A stretch of DNA of 64,000 bases from Brevibacterium limosum (lineage in GTDB: Bacteria > Actinomycetota > Actinomycetes > Actinomycetales > Brevibacteriaceae). The stretch lies in the NCBI RefSeq assembly GCF_011617705.1, contig NZ_CP050154.1, positions 806,001-870,000 on the forward strand, given 5' to 3'. Shown in pieces: positions 7,868 to 15,699 of this stretch. The number at the start of each line of letters is the position of its first letter. The stretch's first letter is position 1. Made by a program: the position numbers and the translations under genes. A model generated the notes under the pieces. That model was not told where the DNA came from. It saw nothing but the letters and a program-made list of their open reading frames with translations, and ran no database searches.

Positions 7868-8434
7868 TCAGAACCCGTAGGCCGCGTCCCGCTCCTGACG
7901 GATCGAGGCAAAGGTGTGGGTGAGCACGATCGTGTCCTCGACGAGGCGGTCGAGTCGCTGAAGGACATCGTGGCTGACGATCTCGCCGCGGTGCAGATCG
8001 CTCTCCTCGACGAACACATACGGCTGGACGACCTGCGCCTTCATGTAGGTCAGGATCGGCAGCAGGTGCTGAGCCGGAATGAGGTAGTGCTTCGACGATC
8101 CGGCCGTGGCGATGACGCCGACGACCTTGTCGAGGAAGGCACTCGTCGGCAGCAGATCGAAGACGTTCTTCAGAGCCGCCGGAATCGAGGCCTGGAAGAT
8201 CGGGGTGCCGATGATGATCGCATCGGCGTCCATGAGCTCCCTGGCCACCCGACCGGTGTCACCGGTGTACTCGGTGAAGTTCCGGCCGTCGGCAAAGACC
8301 ATGTCCGCCTCGGCGAGGTCGATGACACTCAACTCAGCGGTGGGGTCATAGGCGGCGACCACCTCGGCGAGGTGATCGATCACGGTTCGGGTCTTCGTTC
8401 CGACGTTCGAGCCGGACAGCAGGACAAGCTTCAC
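7868..8434 (-). CDS. NAD(P)H-dependent FMN reductase (CE1759-type)
   Basis: A 188-residue flavodoxin-like protein that should reduce FMN with NAD(P)H and hand FMNH2 to the monooxygenase encoded just upstream. The N-terminal LLSGSNVGTKTRTV loop binds flavin phosphate, and IIIGTPIFQASIPAALKNVF near residue 75 is the NADPH-dependent FMN reductase signature. Its ATG overlaps the monooxygenase stop by 4 bases (8431-8434). This fixed pairing is described for the CE1758/CE1759 families, the monooxygenase-reductase duo named after Corynebacterium efficiens loci (recalled, not searched). Confidence 0.85.
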   Translation of the reverse strand: MKLVLLSGSNVGTKTRTVIDHLAEVVAAYDPTAELSVIDLAEADMVFADGRNFTEYTGDTGRVARELMDADAIIIGTPIFQASIPAALKNVFDLLPTSAFLDKVVGVIATAGSSKHYLIPAQHLLPILTYMKAQVVQPYVFVEESDLHRGEIVSHDVLQRLDRLVEDTIVLTHTFASIRQERDAAYGF

Positions 8435-9657
8435 GAGTGGGCCTCCTCGGCGGAATCGAATGCGGAACCAGCAGGGCCGGACGCTGAATCGGCGGATCCG
8501 ACTCCCGAAACCCCAGGCGGGGCAGCGGTGTACTTCTCCACGGCGGGCAGGATCTCGGTGCCGATGAGCTCGATCTGCTTCATCACGTCCGCGTAGGCCA
8601 TCCCGCCGAAATCGACCTGCGCGAGGTAGCGCTGATGGCCGAACACCTCGTGCTGGTGGAGGATCTTCTCGATGATCTGCTGCGGGCTGCCGATGTTCGC
8701 GATGCTCGCCGGGTCGACGCTCTGGGCGAAGTGCTGCTTGGGCATGCCCTGCCCGTTGGTGCGCTTCATCCCTTCGTTGATGTGGGGGTACATGCCAGCC
8801 AATGCTTCCTGCGAGGTCTCGGCGGCGTGGAAGAAACCGGCCGTGGCGATCGGCAGGGTGGCAGGATCGAATCCGGCATGAGCGGCCGCGCGACGGTAGG
8901 CATCGACGGTGCCCTTGAACACCGAGGTGGTCCCGCCGAGGTGGGCCATGACCATGGGAACCCCGGCCAGTCCCGCCTTCACCGCGCTCGCCGGCGCTCC
9001 GCCGACCGCGCGCCAGATGCGCAGCGCCCGCCCGGTGGGGCGGGGGAGGACCTCGGCGTCGTTGAGCGGTGCCCGGAACCGACCGGACCAGGTCACCTGC
9101 TTCTCGCGGTTGATCTGGAGCAGCAGATCGAGCTTCTCCTCGTACAGCTCTTCGTAATCGCGCAGGTCGTAGCCTAGGAGCTCGAACAGTCCGACCCGGG
9201 AGGCGCGTCCGGCGACGAGTTCGGCGCGGCCGCCGGAGATGAGGTCGATGGTGGCGAAGTTCTCGAACACCCGGACCGGGTCCGAGGTCGACAGGATCGT
9301 CGAGGAGCTGCCGATCCGGATTCTATCCGTGGCTTGGGCGATCGCGCCGAGGATGACGGCATGGGCCTGCGAGGCGAAGAACTCCTGGTGGCTCTCGCCG
9401 AGGCTGAAGAAGTCGAGACCGGCGGACTCCGCGGCTTGGGCGTAGCCGATGAATTCGTGGATGCGCTGGCCAGCGTCGACGCGTGATCCGTCGTGCGGGT
9501 CAGGCAGATGATCGCCGAGGCTGTAGATGCCGAACTGCAGGCCCTGACCTTGGTCGAGGCCGAATTCGTGCATGTAGTTCGGCTGCTGTGACGGCGTGGA
9601 CTCGGGTGTTCCGGAAGCCTGCGTCGGGTTGGTGTGCGGCTGCGTGGACTCGCTCAA
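8431..9657 (-). CDS. Luciferase-like FMN-dependent monooxygenase (LLM class, CE1758-type)
   Basis: A TIM-barrel flavin monooxygenase of 408 residues from the chosen start. Visible family features are the YAQAAESAGLDFFSLGESHQ strand-helix, IGSSSTILSTSDPVRVFENF, SGGRAELVAGRASRVG and YEEKLDLLLQI. It probably oxidises a small organic substrate with O2 and FMNH2 from the coupled reductase. TTG 9657 was chosen because GAGGAG stands 6 bases before it; ATG 9690 and TTG 9702 are alternatives without such a site. The first ~40 residues are disordered (Ser/Thr/Pro/Gln). The C-terminal Ala/Gly/Ser tail is also low-complexity. A MarR gene lies upstream. Confidence 0.85.
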   Translation of the reverse strand: MSESTQPHTNPTQASGTPESTPSQQPNYMHEFGLDQGQGLQFGIYSLGDHLPDPHDGSRVDAGQRIHEFIGYAQAAESAGLDFFSLGESHQEFFASQAHAVILGAIAQATDRIRIGSSSTILSTSDPVRVFENFATIDLISGGRAELVAGRASRVGLFELLGYDLRDYEELYEEKLDLLLQINREKQVTWSGRFRAPLNDAEVLPRPTGRALRIWRAVGGAPASAVKAGLAGVPMVMAHLGGTTSVFKGTVDAYRRAAAHAGFDPATLPIATAGFFHAAETSQEALAGMYPHINEGMKRTNGQGMPKQHFAQSVDPASIANIGSPQQIIEKILHQHEVFGHQRYLAQVDFGGMAYADVMKQIELIGTEILPAVEKYTAAPPGVSGVGSADSASGPAGSAFDSAEEAHS

Positions 9658-9719
9658 GGTGTCTCCTCGTGATGGCGACGAAAATGTCATTTGCCATGTC
9701 AACTGAGACAGGGGCGGGA

Positions 9720-10169
9720 TTATTCCCGTGTGCCTTGACCGCGCTTCCGACCGGTGTCGTAGAGCTTCTTCATGAGCGCGTGCAGCTGCACCTTCTCATC
9801 TTCGGTGAGAGCATCGTCGAACAGAGATGACTGCTGCTGAAGCTGGGATGGGAATGCGCGCTCGAGGAGTTCGCGGCCCTTGGCCGTGAGCGAGATGTGT
9901 TTGGTCTTCCAGTCCTGTTCGCGGGAGATGAGCCCCTCGGCCTCGAGGCGGGCGAGCAGGCGGGAGATCCCTCCGCCGCTGACGGTCAGACCCTCGGCGA
10001 GAGCGGACTGGGTGATCGGTTCGAAGTTGCGGATGTGGGCGAGGGCCTCGAACTGGGCGACGGTGAGACCGAACTGACGCAGGTGCTCATTCGACAGCTG
10101 GTTGCTGTTCTGGACGAAGCGGGCCATGCGCAGCCAGATGAGCGTGCTCAGGCTCAGATCCTCCACCAT
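9720..10169 (-). CDS. MarR-family transcriptional regulator
   Basis: A 149-residue winged-helix regulator. QFGLTVAQFEALAHIRNFEP leads into the recognition region SALAEGLTVSGGGISRLLARLE, and the wing is SREQDWKTKHISLTAKG; the terminal helices form the dimer interface. It lies 62 bases upstream of the monooxygenase on the same strand, so it is either co-transcribed or controls that unit. GAAGGAG precedes ATG 10169. A perfect TTACCTG-N4-CAGGTAA palindrome about 45 bases upstream is its probable autoregulatory operator. Confidence 0.88.
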   Translation of the reverse strand: MVEDLSLSTLIWLRMARFVQNSNQLSNEHLRQFGLTVAQFEALAHIRNFEPITQSALAEGLTVSGGGISRLLARLEAEGLISREQDWKTKHISLTAKGRELLERAFPSQLQQQSSLFDDALTEDEKVQLHALMKKLYDTGRKRGQGTRE

Positions 10170-10210
10170 GGCTCCTTCGGCTGACTTCGTGCTCGCGATT
10201 CGTCCTCACA

Positions 10211-10228
10211 TTACCTGGCTGCAGGTAA
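10211..10228. promoter_or_regulatory. Probable MarR operator
   Basis: TTACCTG-GCTG-CAGGTAA, a perfect inverted repeat with 7-base arms, centred about 50 bases upstream of the marR-like ATG. Size and position fit a MarR dimer site. Confidence 0.65.
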
Positions 10229-10268
10229 GGCAGGGAGTGGGCCCAGGCGAAGAGTCCTGCCCGGCCTC

Positions 10269-10748
10269 TCAGGCGTCAGCGGCCACGGCGCGTGATGCGC
10301 TCGAGCGCTTACGTCCCTTGCCGGCTCTGCCGGCGAAGAGGAGGCGGTCGACGCTCAGACGGCCAGGACCTGCGGCGGCAATCAGCAGTGCGCCTGCGGC
10401 CAGTGAGGCGACGAGCTCCCACCCTCCCTGATCGACGAACGGGGTCGGGACGAGGTGGACGATGATCAGGGCACCGATGACATTGGCTGCCAGCAGGAAT
10501 CCGACGATGGGAGTGAGCGCACCGAGGATGAGCAGTGCTCCGCCGATGAGTTCGACGAAGGTCGCAACCGGGGCCGCGATATCGGCCATCGGCACTCCCA
10601 TCTGCGCAAACGAATCGCTCGTTCCGGCGATGGTCCATTCGTTGAACTTCTGCCACCCGTGGGCGATGAAGATCGCGCCGAGACCGATCCGGGCAAGGAG
10701 AGTGATGACGTCGCGGACGATGGTCGGCATTCCGGTTGTGGGGTACAC
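10269..10748 (-). CDS. DoxX-family membrane protein
   Basis: A 159-residue protein with four transmembrane segments typical of DoxX: VITLLARIGLGAIFIAHGWQ opens the family domain, then PVATFVELIGGALLILGAL, a helix around GFLLAANVIGALIIVHL, and a last helix LVASLAAGALLIAA. DoxX-like proteins take part in membrane redox or stress responses in several bacteria, but no specific reaction can be assigned. GTG 10748 was chosen because GGAG lies 6 bases before it; ATG 10730 would give a protein six residues shorter without a clear ribosome site. The C-terminus is a basic, Arg/Lys-rich cytoplasmic tail. Confidence 0.82.
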   Translation of the reverse strand: MYPTTGMPTIVRDVITLLARIGLGAIFIAHGWQKFNEWTIAGTSDSFAQMGVPMADIAAPVATFVELIGGALLILGALTPIVGFLLAANVIGALIIVHLVPTPFVDQGGWELVASLAAGALLIAAAGPGRLSVDRLLFAGRAGKGRKRSSASRAVAADA

Positions 10749-10939
10749 GGCGATCTCCAGAGTTGATTGAAAGTGCAATCACACGATATTGAGTGAATAT
10801 GGCAAGACGCTGAATGCCGTGGCCATTCCGAGGTGGGCCGACCAACGGATCCGGCGATGAGTGGAAGACCAGAGAGGATGCTCGCAGTGAGGTTCACGAC
10901 ACCCGGCGCACCCATCGGCGGACCGCTCCAGTGGTGGCC

Positions 10940-12231
10940 TCACTCGACTCGGGGCCGCGCGGTCGCGCCGGAAGCGGTGTAAGTGTGGTCCATTTCGGTG
11001 GGGGAAGCCTGAGCGGATGAGGCCCGCGGGCGTGCCGCATCCGGCTCGGAAGCGCGGGCGAAGGCGAGGACGATGCCGACCCCGGTCAGCGTGGCGACGA
11101 GAGACGACCCGCCGTAGGAGACTAGGGGCAGCGGCACTCCGATGACCGGCAGCAGAGTCGTCACCACTCCCATATTGATGAGTGCCTGGCCCACGATCCA
11201 GACGAGAACACTCGCGCCCAGGACCTTCGTGCGCCGGTTCCGAGTCAACAGGGAAGCGCGGACGAGCCCGACGGCGATGAGGCCGAACAGCGCGACGACG
11301 CCCAACGTTCCGAGGAGCCCGAACTCCTCACCGACGATAGCGAAGATGTAGTCGTTGTGGGCCTCTGCCAGCCAGAACCACTTCTCGCGACTGGCCCCGA
11401 GTCCGACACCCGTCCATCCGCCGGAGGCGAGAGCGAACAGACCGTGGTTGGACTGCCAGTGCTGGCCCAGAGCCTCGGCATCGCTCTGCGAATCGCCGGC
11501 GAACATCGCCCGCACCCGTGCCATCCGGTAGGGACTCGAGATGACCAGGAGCGTGACGGCCACGGAGATGACTGCGAAAGCGATGGCGAAGTACCGTTTC
11601 GGCACCCCGGCGACGAACAGTGTGGCCACCCCATGAGCATGAGGACCAGCGTCGTGCCGAGGTCGCCTCCGATGAGGATGAGCCCGGCAGCGACGATGAC
11701 CGGCGTGAGAGTGAGCAGAAGCTTCCGGGGGCGATAGGCTTCGGAGGTCAGGCGTGTGAGTGCCACGGCTAGCCAGACGACCAGGATGGGTTTGAACAGC
11801 TCAGAAGGCTGAGCCTGCAGGCCCCCGATCCGCAGCCAGTTCGTGCTTCCGTTGACTGTGGTGCCCAATCCCGGAACGAGCGGCAGGGCGAGCAGCAGCA
11901 GGCCCGCTCCCATGAGCGGCCACGCCAGCCTCTCCCAAGCGCGGACAGGTGTGAGTGCGGCGAGGACCATCATCGTCAGACCTGCGAGTGCAAAGACCGC
12001 CTGCCGTTTGAACACGGAGAACGATGAAGCACTGGTGCCGTCGTACGAGGTGATCGATGTCGCTGACAGCACCATGAGCAGGCCGAGGCCGACGAGGCAC
12101 AGGCAGGCTGTGACCAGCATCGTCGTTCCCGGAAGCAGGCGCGGCGGTCTCTTCAGCAGCTTCCGCAGGGAACGTGCCGTCGTCGGCCGATCCGCGCCCA
12201 TTGGGTGTGCGCTTCGTTCCCGACCGTCCAT
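10940..12231 (-). pseudogene. FtsW/RodA/SpoVE-family SEDS protein, frameshifted
   Basis: Together two overlapping frames encode a complete SEDS (lipid II polymerase/flippase-type) protein of about 430 residues. The first frame holds helices 1-5, GTTVNGSTNWLRIGG, QPSELFKP and LIGGDLGTTLVLMLM. The second holds ATLFVAGVP, SPYRMARVRAMF, GGWTGVGLG, AEAHNDYIFAIVGEE and PLVSYGGSS. The switch falls at a run of four C at 11629-11632; one extra C there would join the frames as LMLMGVATLFVAG. Either the gene is genuinely broken or the assembly lost one base of a homopolymer. It stands outside any division cluster, so it may be a dispensable paralogue. No strong ribosome site precedes ATG 12231. Confidence 0.8.
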
Positions 12232-12366
12232 GCATCCCCGCTGACTTCATCCGCTGTGACTGGCCAGCCTTTCAAGAGACCGCTCATACATGCAAGTCGA
12301 GTTGTGGCGTTCTGCTGTCCGCTCAAGACGCGGCGATGAGACCGGGCCGGACGGGAGTGCGAGACG

Positions 12367-12372
12367 TAGGAT
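12367..12372 (+). promoter_or_regulatory. -10 element of the mogA-like gene (leaderless)
   Basis: TAGGAT occupies exactly -12 to -7 relative to the GTG start at 12379, the spacing of a leaderless actinobacterial promoter; no Shine-Dalgarno is present and no good -35 is seen. Confidence 0.55.
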
Positions 12373-12378
12373 GGGATT

Positions 12379-12945
12379 GTGAGCACTCCGACGAACATGA
12401 CAGATTCCGCCCTCGACGCTCAGCGAGATGCCCTCCTCGGTGCCGGACGGTCGGCGGCCGTCATCATCGCGTCCACCTCGGCGGCCAGAGGGGAAGCCGC
12501 GGATACGACGGGCCCCATCCTCGTCGAGTGGCTGCGCGACCGCGGCTACGAAACGCCCGAGGCCATCGTCGTCCGCGACGGCGAGCCCGTCGGCCAGGCC
12601 CTGCGCGAACTCCTCGTCGACACCCCGGAGGCCGATCGCCCCCGCTTCATCGTCACCAGCGGCGGCACCGGCTTGGCACCCGATGACCGCACCCCGGAGT
12701 TCACTGCCGAACTCCTCGAACGCCAATCCCCGGGCCTCATCTACGCGATGTGGCGCAAGGGACTGGAATCGACCTCCTCGGCTGTGATGAGCCGCGGCGT
12801 CGCTGGAGTGCGTGGCCGCAGCTTCGTCATCAACTTCCCCGGTTCGAAGGGCGGGGTCAAGGACGGAATCACCGTCATCGATGACCTCCTCGAACACATT
12901 CAGACCTCCGTCGAGGACACCACCGACCATGGTCCTCGGGTCTGA
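12379..12945 (+). CDS. Molybdopterin adenylyltransferase-like protein (MogA/MoaB family)
   Basis: A 188-residue MoaB/Mog domain protein, expected to adenylylate molybdopterin before Mo insertion in molybdenum cofactor synthesis. Signature segments are AAVIIASTSAARGEAADTTG at the start of the fold, FIVTSGGTGLAPDDRTPE (the SGGTG nucleotide loop) and VRGRSFVINFPGSKGGVKD near the end. The start is GTG 12379, apparently leaderless. fdhD follows 15 bases downstream on the same strand, so the two likely form an operon serving molybdoenzymes. A molybdopterin oxidoreductase at 42202-43428 could use the cofactor. MogA and MoaB cannot be separated with certainty here. Confidence 0.85.
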   Translation: MSTPTNMTDSALDAQRDALLGAGRSAAVIIASTSAARGEAADTTGPILVEWLRDRGYETPEAIVVRDGEPVGQALRELLVDTPEADRPRFIVTSGGTGLAPDDRTPEFTAELLERQSPGLIYAMWRKGLESTSSAVMSRGVAGVRGRSFVINFPGSKGGVKDGITVIDDLLEHIQTSVEDTTDHGPRV

Positions 12946-12960
12946 GAGGGGAACGAGAAC

Positions 12961-13842
12961 ATGCAGATGCGCAAGGCCGTGCGAGCCCGGGTCTATAAGT
13001 TCGACGCCACCGGTGAGGTCTCGGCCGGCCCGGATTCCCTGGCAGGTGAGGAGCCCCTGGAGATCCAGCTGGGCGGTGAGCCGTACACGGTGACCATGCG
13101 CACCGCCGGCCACGACGTGGAATTGATCGCCGGCTACCTGCTCTCCGAGGCGGTCGTGACTTCGATGGACGATATCGAAGAGGTCAACTTCTCTGCCGGA
13201 ATCGCCCCCGACGGCAGCCGGAACTACAACGTCGCGCAAGTGCGCCTGGTCCCGGGGACCTGGAATCCAGAGTCGGCGCCGGCCCGCAACGTCTACACCT
13301 CATCGTCGTGCGGAATCTGTGGAACCGCGGCCGCCGATGCCGTGACGAAGACCTCTGCTTTCCCCCTTATTCCCGCCGCTTTCCACGTCGAGGATCACGG
13401 GGAATACGAGTTTCCACAGCTGCTCTCGGCAGCCCGCATCGGCGAACTGCCCGATCGTCTGCGACAGACGCAGGAGATCTTCGACAAGACAGGCGGAGTC
13501 CACGCAGCTGCCCTCTTCGCCGTCGGCGAGGACCCGAACGCAGAACCCGAACTGCTCGTCGGGCGTGAGGATGTCGGTCGGCACAATGCTGTGGACAAGG
13601 TCATCGGCTGGGCCATGGCCAACCGGGGACTGCCGCTGCGGTCAACCGTCCTGCAGGTGTCCGCACGGGCATCGTTCGAACTCGTCCAGAAGTGCGCGAT
13701 GGCCGGCATCCCGATGATGTCCGCGGTGAGCGCTCCCTCGGCGATGGCTGTCGACTACGGCAAGGACGTCGGCGTCAGCGTCATCGGCTTCAATCGCAAG
13801 GGAAAGTTCAATGCGTACTCGTACCCCGAACGCGTGGCCTGA
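12961..13842 (+). CDS. fdhD: Formate dehydrogenase accessory sulfurtransferase FdhD
   Basis: A 293-residue FdhD protein. In formate dehydrogenase maturation FdhD moves sulfur from the cysteine desulfurase IscS to the molybdenum cofactor. The catalytic cysteines are present as Cys117 and Cys120 in SSSCGICG. Other conserved parts are MRTAGHDVELIAGYLLSE, TGGVHAAALF, GREDVGRHNAVDKVIG and SARASFELVQKCAMAGIPMM. It sits just downstream of the mogA-like gene. No formate dehydrogenase is in the window, so its client is encoded elsewhere. Confidence 0.93.
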   Translation: MQMRKAVRARVYKFDATGEVSAGPDSLAGEEPLEIQLGGEPYTVTMRTAGHDVELIAGYLLSEAVVTSMDDIEEVNFSAGIAPDGSRNYNVAQVRLVPGTWNPESAPARNVYTSSSCGICGTAAADAVTKTSAFPLIPAAFHVEDHGEYEFPQLLSAARIGELPDRLRQTQEIFDKTGGVHAAALFAVGEDPNAEPELLVGREDVGRHNAVDKVIGWAMANRGLPLRSTVLQVSARASFELVQKCAMAGIPMMSAVSAPSAMAVDYGKDVGVSVIGFNRKGKFNAYSYPERVA

Positions 13843-13873
13843 CTTCGCCGAGGCGGCGCCGCAGTTCCAGTGC

Positions 13874-13879
13874 TAGATT
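13874..13879 (+). promoter_or_regulatory. -10 element of the aminotransferase gene (leaderless)
   Basis: TAGATT ends 7 bases before ATG 13887; there is no Shine-Dalgarno, so the transcript probably begins at the start codon. Confidence 0.55.
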
Positions 13880-13886
13880 CGCTGGC

Positions 13887-15032
13887 ATGGACATCAATGA
13901 CGATCCAGCCCTGAACATCGCACAGGCGCGCACCGAATGGGACGTGCAACGTACTTTCCTCGATTCGTGCTCCTACGGTCCGCCGCCTCGGCGCGGGTGG
14001 GAGGCGATGCAGCGATCGCTCGACGAATGGAGGATCGGCAGTGTTCCGTGGCAGACGTGGGCGGACTCCGTCGGTGCCAGTCGCGAGCTGTTCGGTCGCC
14101 TCGTCGGTGTGCCCGCCGGTCAGGTGGCCACCGGGGCCGCTGTATCGCAACTGCTCGCCCCGATCGCCGCGGCCCTGCCCGACGGCGCGGAGGTCCTCAT
14201 CCCCGACATCGAGTTCACCTCCGGGGTCTACCCGTTCGCCGTCCATGCCGACCGCGGGGTGCGGGTGCGCACCGCGCCGCTGGCCACCCTCGCCGAGGCG
14301 GTCGATGAGTCCACGGCACTCGTATCCTTCTCCGCCGCACAGTCGGCTACCGGCGAGGTCGCCGACATCCCTGCGATCACGCGTCGCGCCCGCGAGGTCG
14401 GGGCCATCACGGTCCTCGACGGAACACAGGCGGCCGGATGGCTGCCGCTCGACGCGAAAGAGGTCGATTTCCTCGCCGTCGCCGCCTACAAATGGCTGTG
14501 TGCCCCACGCGGAACCGCTTTCCTCACGCTGCCCACTCGATACTCGGCGGCCGACGCCCCCGATACCGTCGGCACCGACCACCTGCGCCGCGACGACTTC
14601 TTCGGCCGGCTCAAGCCTCTGGCCGCAGGCTGGTTCGCGGCCGGAGCTGGAGCGAGTTACGGGATGCCGATGCACCTGGCTGACGGTGCCCGAGCCTTCG
14701 ATATCTCACCGGCCTGGCACTCGTGGGTCGGCACGGCTCCGGCGCTCGAGCTGCTCCTGGAGATCGGCATCGACCAGATCCACACTCACGATCTCGCCCT
14801 GGCCAACCGGTTCCGGGCTGGGCTCGGTCTGGGAGAGTCGGACTCGGCCATCGTCACGATCGACCTCGACGCAGGTCAACGTTCCTGGCCCGGCGCACTC
14901 GACCGACTCGACGCGGCCGGGGTGCGGTACTCGCAGGCCGGAGGCAATATGCGCTTCGGATTCCACCTCTACAACGACGAGGCAGATGTCGATACGGCGC
15001 TCAACGCTGTGACAGGCACCGTGACTTCCTGA
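13887..15032 (+). CDS. Class V PLP-dependent aminotransferase
   Basis: A 381-residue fold-type I PLP enzyme of the class V group (cysteine desulfurase/kynureninase-like). Lys202 in VAAYKWLCAPRG should form the Schiff base; Asp178 and Gln181 in TVLDGTQAAGW should hold the pyridine ring. A phosphate-binding region lies at TGAAVSQLL. The C-terminus (QAGGNMRFGFHLYNDEADV) matches the small domain. The substrate cannot be named; aminotransferase, desulfurase and lyase roles are all possible. The frame extends 195 bases upstream, but ATG 13887 with TAGATT 7 bases ahead marks the real, leaderless start after fdhD. Confidence 0.83.
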   Translation: MDINDDPALNIAQARTEWDVQRTFLDSCSYGPPPRRGWEAMQRSLDEWRIGSVPWQTWADSVGASRELFGRLVGVPAGQVATGAAVSQLLAPIAAALPDGAEVLIPDIEFTSGVYPFAVHADRGVRVRTAPLATLAEAVDESTALVSFSAAQSATGEVADIPAITRRAREVGAITVLDGTQAAGWLPLDAKEVDFLAVAAYKWLCAPRGTAFLTLPTRYSAADAPDTVGTDHLRRDDFFGRLKPLAAGWFAAGAGASYGMPMHLADGARAFDISPAWHSWVGTAPALELLLEIGIDQIHTHDLALANRFRAGLGLGESDSAIVTIDLDAGQRSWPGALDRLDAAGVRYSQAGGNMRFGFHLYNDEADVDTALNAVTGTVTS

Positions 15033-15045
15033 CGGGCGCTGCCGT

Positions 15046-15074
15046 CCCGCACCCGGACCCGTCCAAGCGCTGAG
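15046..15074. repeat. 29-bp direct repeat, copy 1
   Basis: Begins CCCGCACCCG and ends AAGCGCTGAG; 27 of 29 bases match copy 2 at 15587-15615. It lies 13 bases after the aminotransferase stop. Confidence 0.65.
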
Positions 15075-15246
15075 CTCCGCAGAATTCGATAACACAGCCA
15101 TAACGATCGATAGGCCGTTCTCCGGCGGCGGACAGCCACCCGGCCCCACTGGTCGGGGCAGGGCGGCCTTTGTGAACGAACTGCAACATTCAACGGTTTC
15201 TTCATGTGGCGATCGGAGCGCGAACTCGGGGCTAATCTTGTTTTCG

Positions 15247-15276
15247 GTGCCTGTCCGGTGTGAACGGGACGGGCAC
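15247..15276 (+). other. Leader hairpin before the small membrane protein
   Basis: GTGCCTGTCC pairs with GGACGGGCAC (10 bp including one G-U) around a 10-base loop. It begins just after a TAATCT hexamer. It may stabilise the mRNA or act as a regulatory leader; no known riboswitch is recognised. Confidence 0.4.
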
Positions 15277-15341
15277 GACTGACAGACCAACGCGCATCAC
15301 GACCGTACCTGCGGCGATGCCGAGAACGAGATGGAGTGACG

Positions 15342-15575
15342 ATGACCTACACCCTGCAGGCCGTTGAGAACTCGGATGAGAAGACAGACCTGGTCAAGCG
15401 GTTCTGGACCGGAGCGCTCATCGTCATCGTCGCCGCCGTACTGGGTGGGCTGCTGGCATGGAACGAACAGCACCCCATGGCGGTGGCACTCGCCATCCTC
15501 GTCGGCGGTGCCGGCGTCCTCGGCGTCGATATCGCTGTGGCCTACCGGTCCGCGGTGCGACGCTCGAAGGCCTGA
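15342..15575 (+). CDS. Small membrane protein, two transmembrane helices
   Basis: A 77-residue protein of unknown function. After a hydrophilic start (about 20 residues, DEKTDLVKRFW) come two hydrophobic helices separated by a short NEQHPM turn: GALIVIVAAVLGGLLAW and AVALAILVGGAGVLGVDIAV. The end is basic (RSAVRRSKA), giving a cytoplasmic N- and C-terminus by the positive-inside rule. GGAG stands 5 bases before ATG 15342. The gene lies between two 29-base direct repeats, each placed just after a stop codon. Confidence 0.65.
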   Translation: MTYTLQAVENSDEKTDLVKRFWTGALIVIVAAVLGGLLAWNEQHPMAVALAILVGGAGVLGVDIAVAYRSAVRRSKA

Positions 15576-15586
15576 ACCATGCGAGC

Positions 15587-15615
15587 CCCGCACCCGTACC
15601 CGTCGAAGCGCTGAG
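15587..15615. repeat. 29-bp direct repeat, copy 2
   Basis: 27 of 29 bases match copy 1 at 15046-15074, with the same CCCGCACCCG opening and AAGCGCTGAG end. It lies 11 bases after the small membrane protein stop, so both copies follow a gene end at the same distance. Confidence 0.65.
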
Positions 15616-15699
15616 ACACAGCAGCTGAGACACCACGACAGCCGCCGTCCGCCTCCGGCTAACATGCTGACTTGAAGCATGCGCGATAGGAGGTGAGCG

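Larger units (their letters stand above)
15033..15341 (+). other. Intergenic region of 309 bases with repeat, -10 and leader hairpin
   Basis: No gene is supported. From left to right it contains a 29-base direct repeat (15046-15074), a TAATCT hexamer (15233-15238) that could be the -10 of the downstream small membrane protein, a strong hairpin (15247-15276), and GGAG before ATG 15342. If transcription starts near 15245, the mRNA has a ~100-base leader opening with that hairpin. Confidence 0.45.

Noticed and set aside
11629..11632. Programmed ribosomal frameshift in the FtsW-like gene
   Set aside because: The C run read as GGGG in the mRNA has no adjacent stimulatory structure that I can see, and SEDS genes are not known to use frameshifting; mutation or assembly error is simpler.
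12961..13842. Presence of a formate dehydrogenase operon suggested by fdhD
   Set aside because: No formate dehydrogenase subunit is in the window; fdhD stands with a mogA-like gene only.
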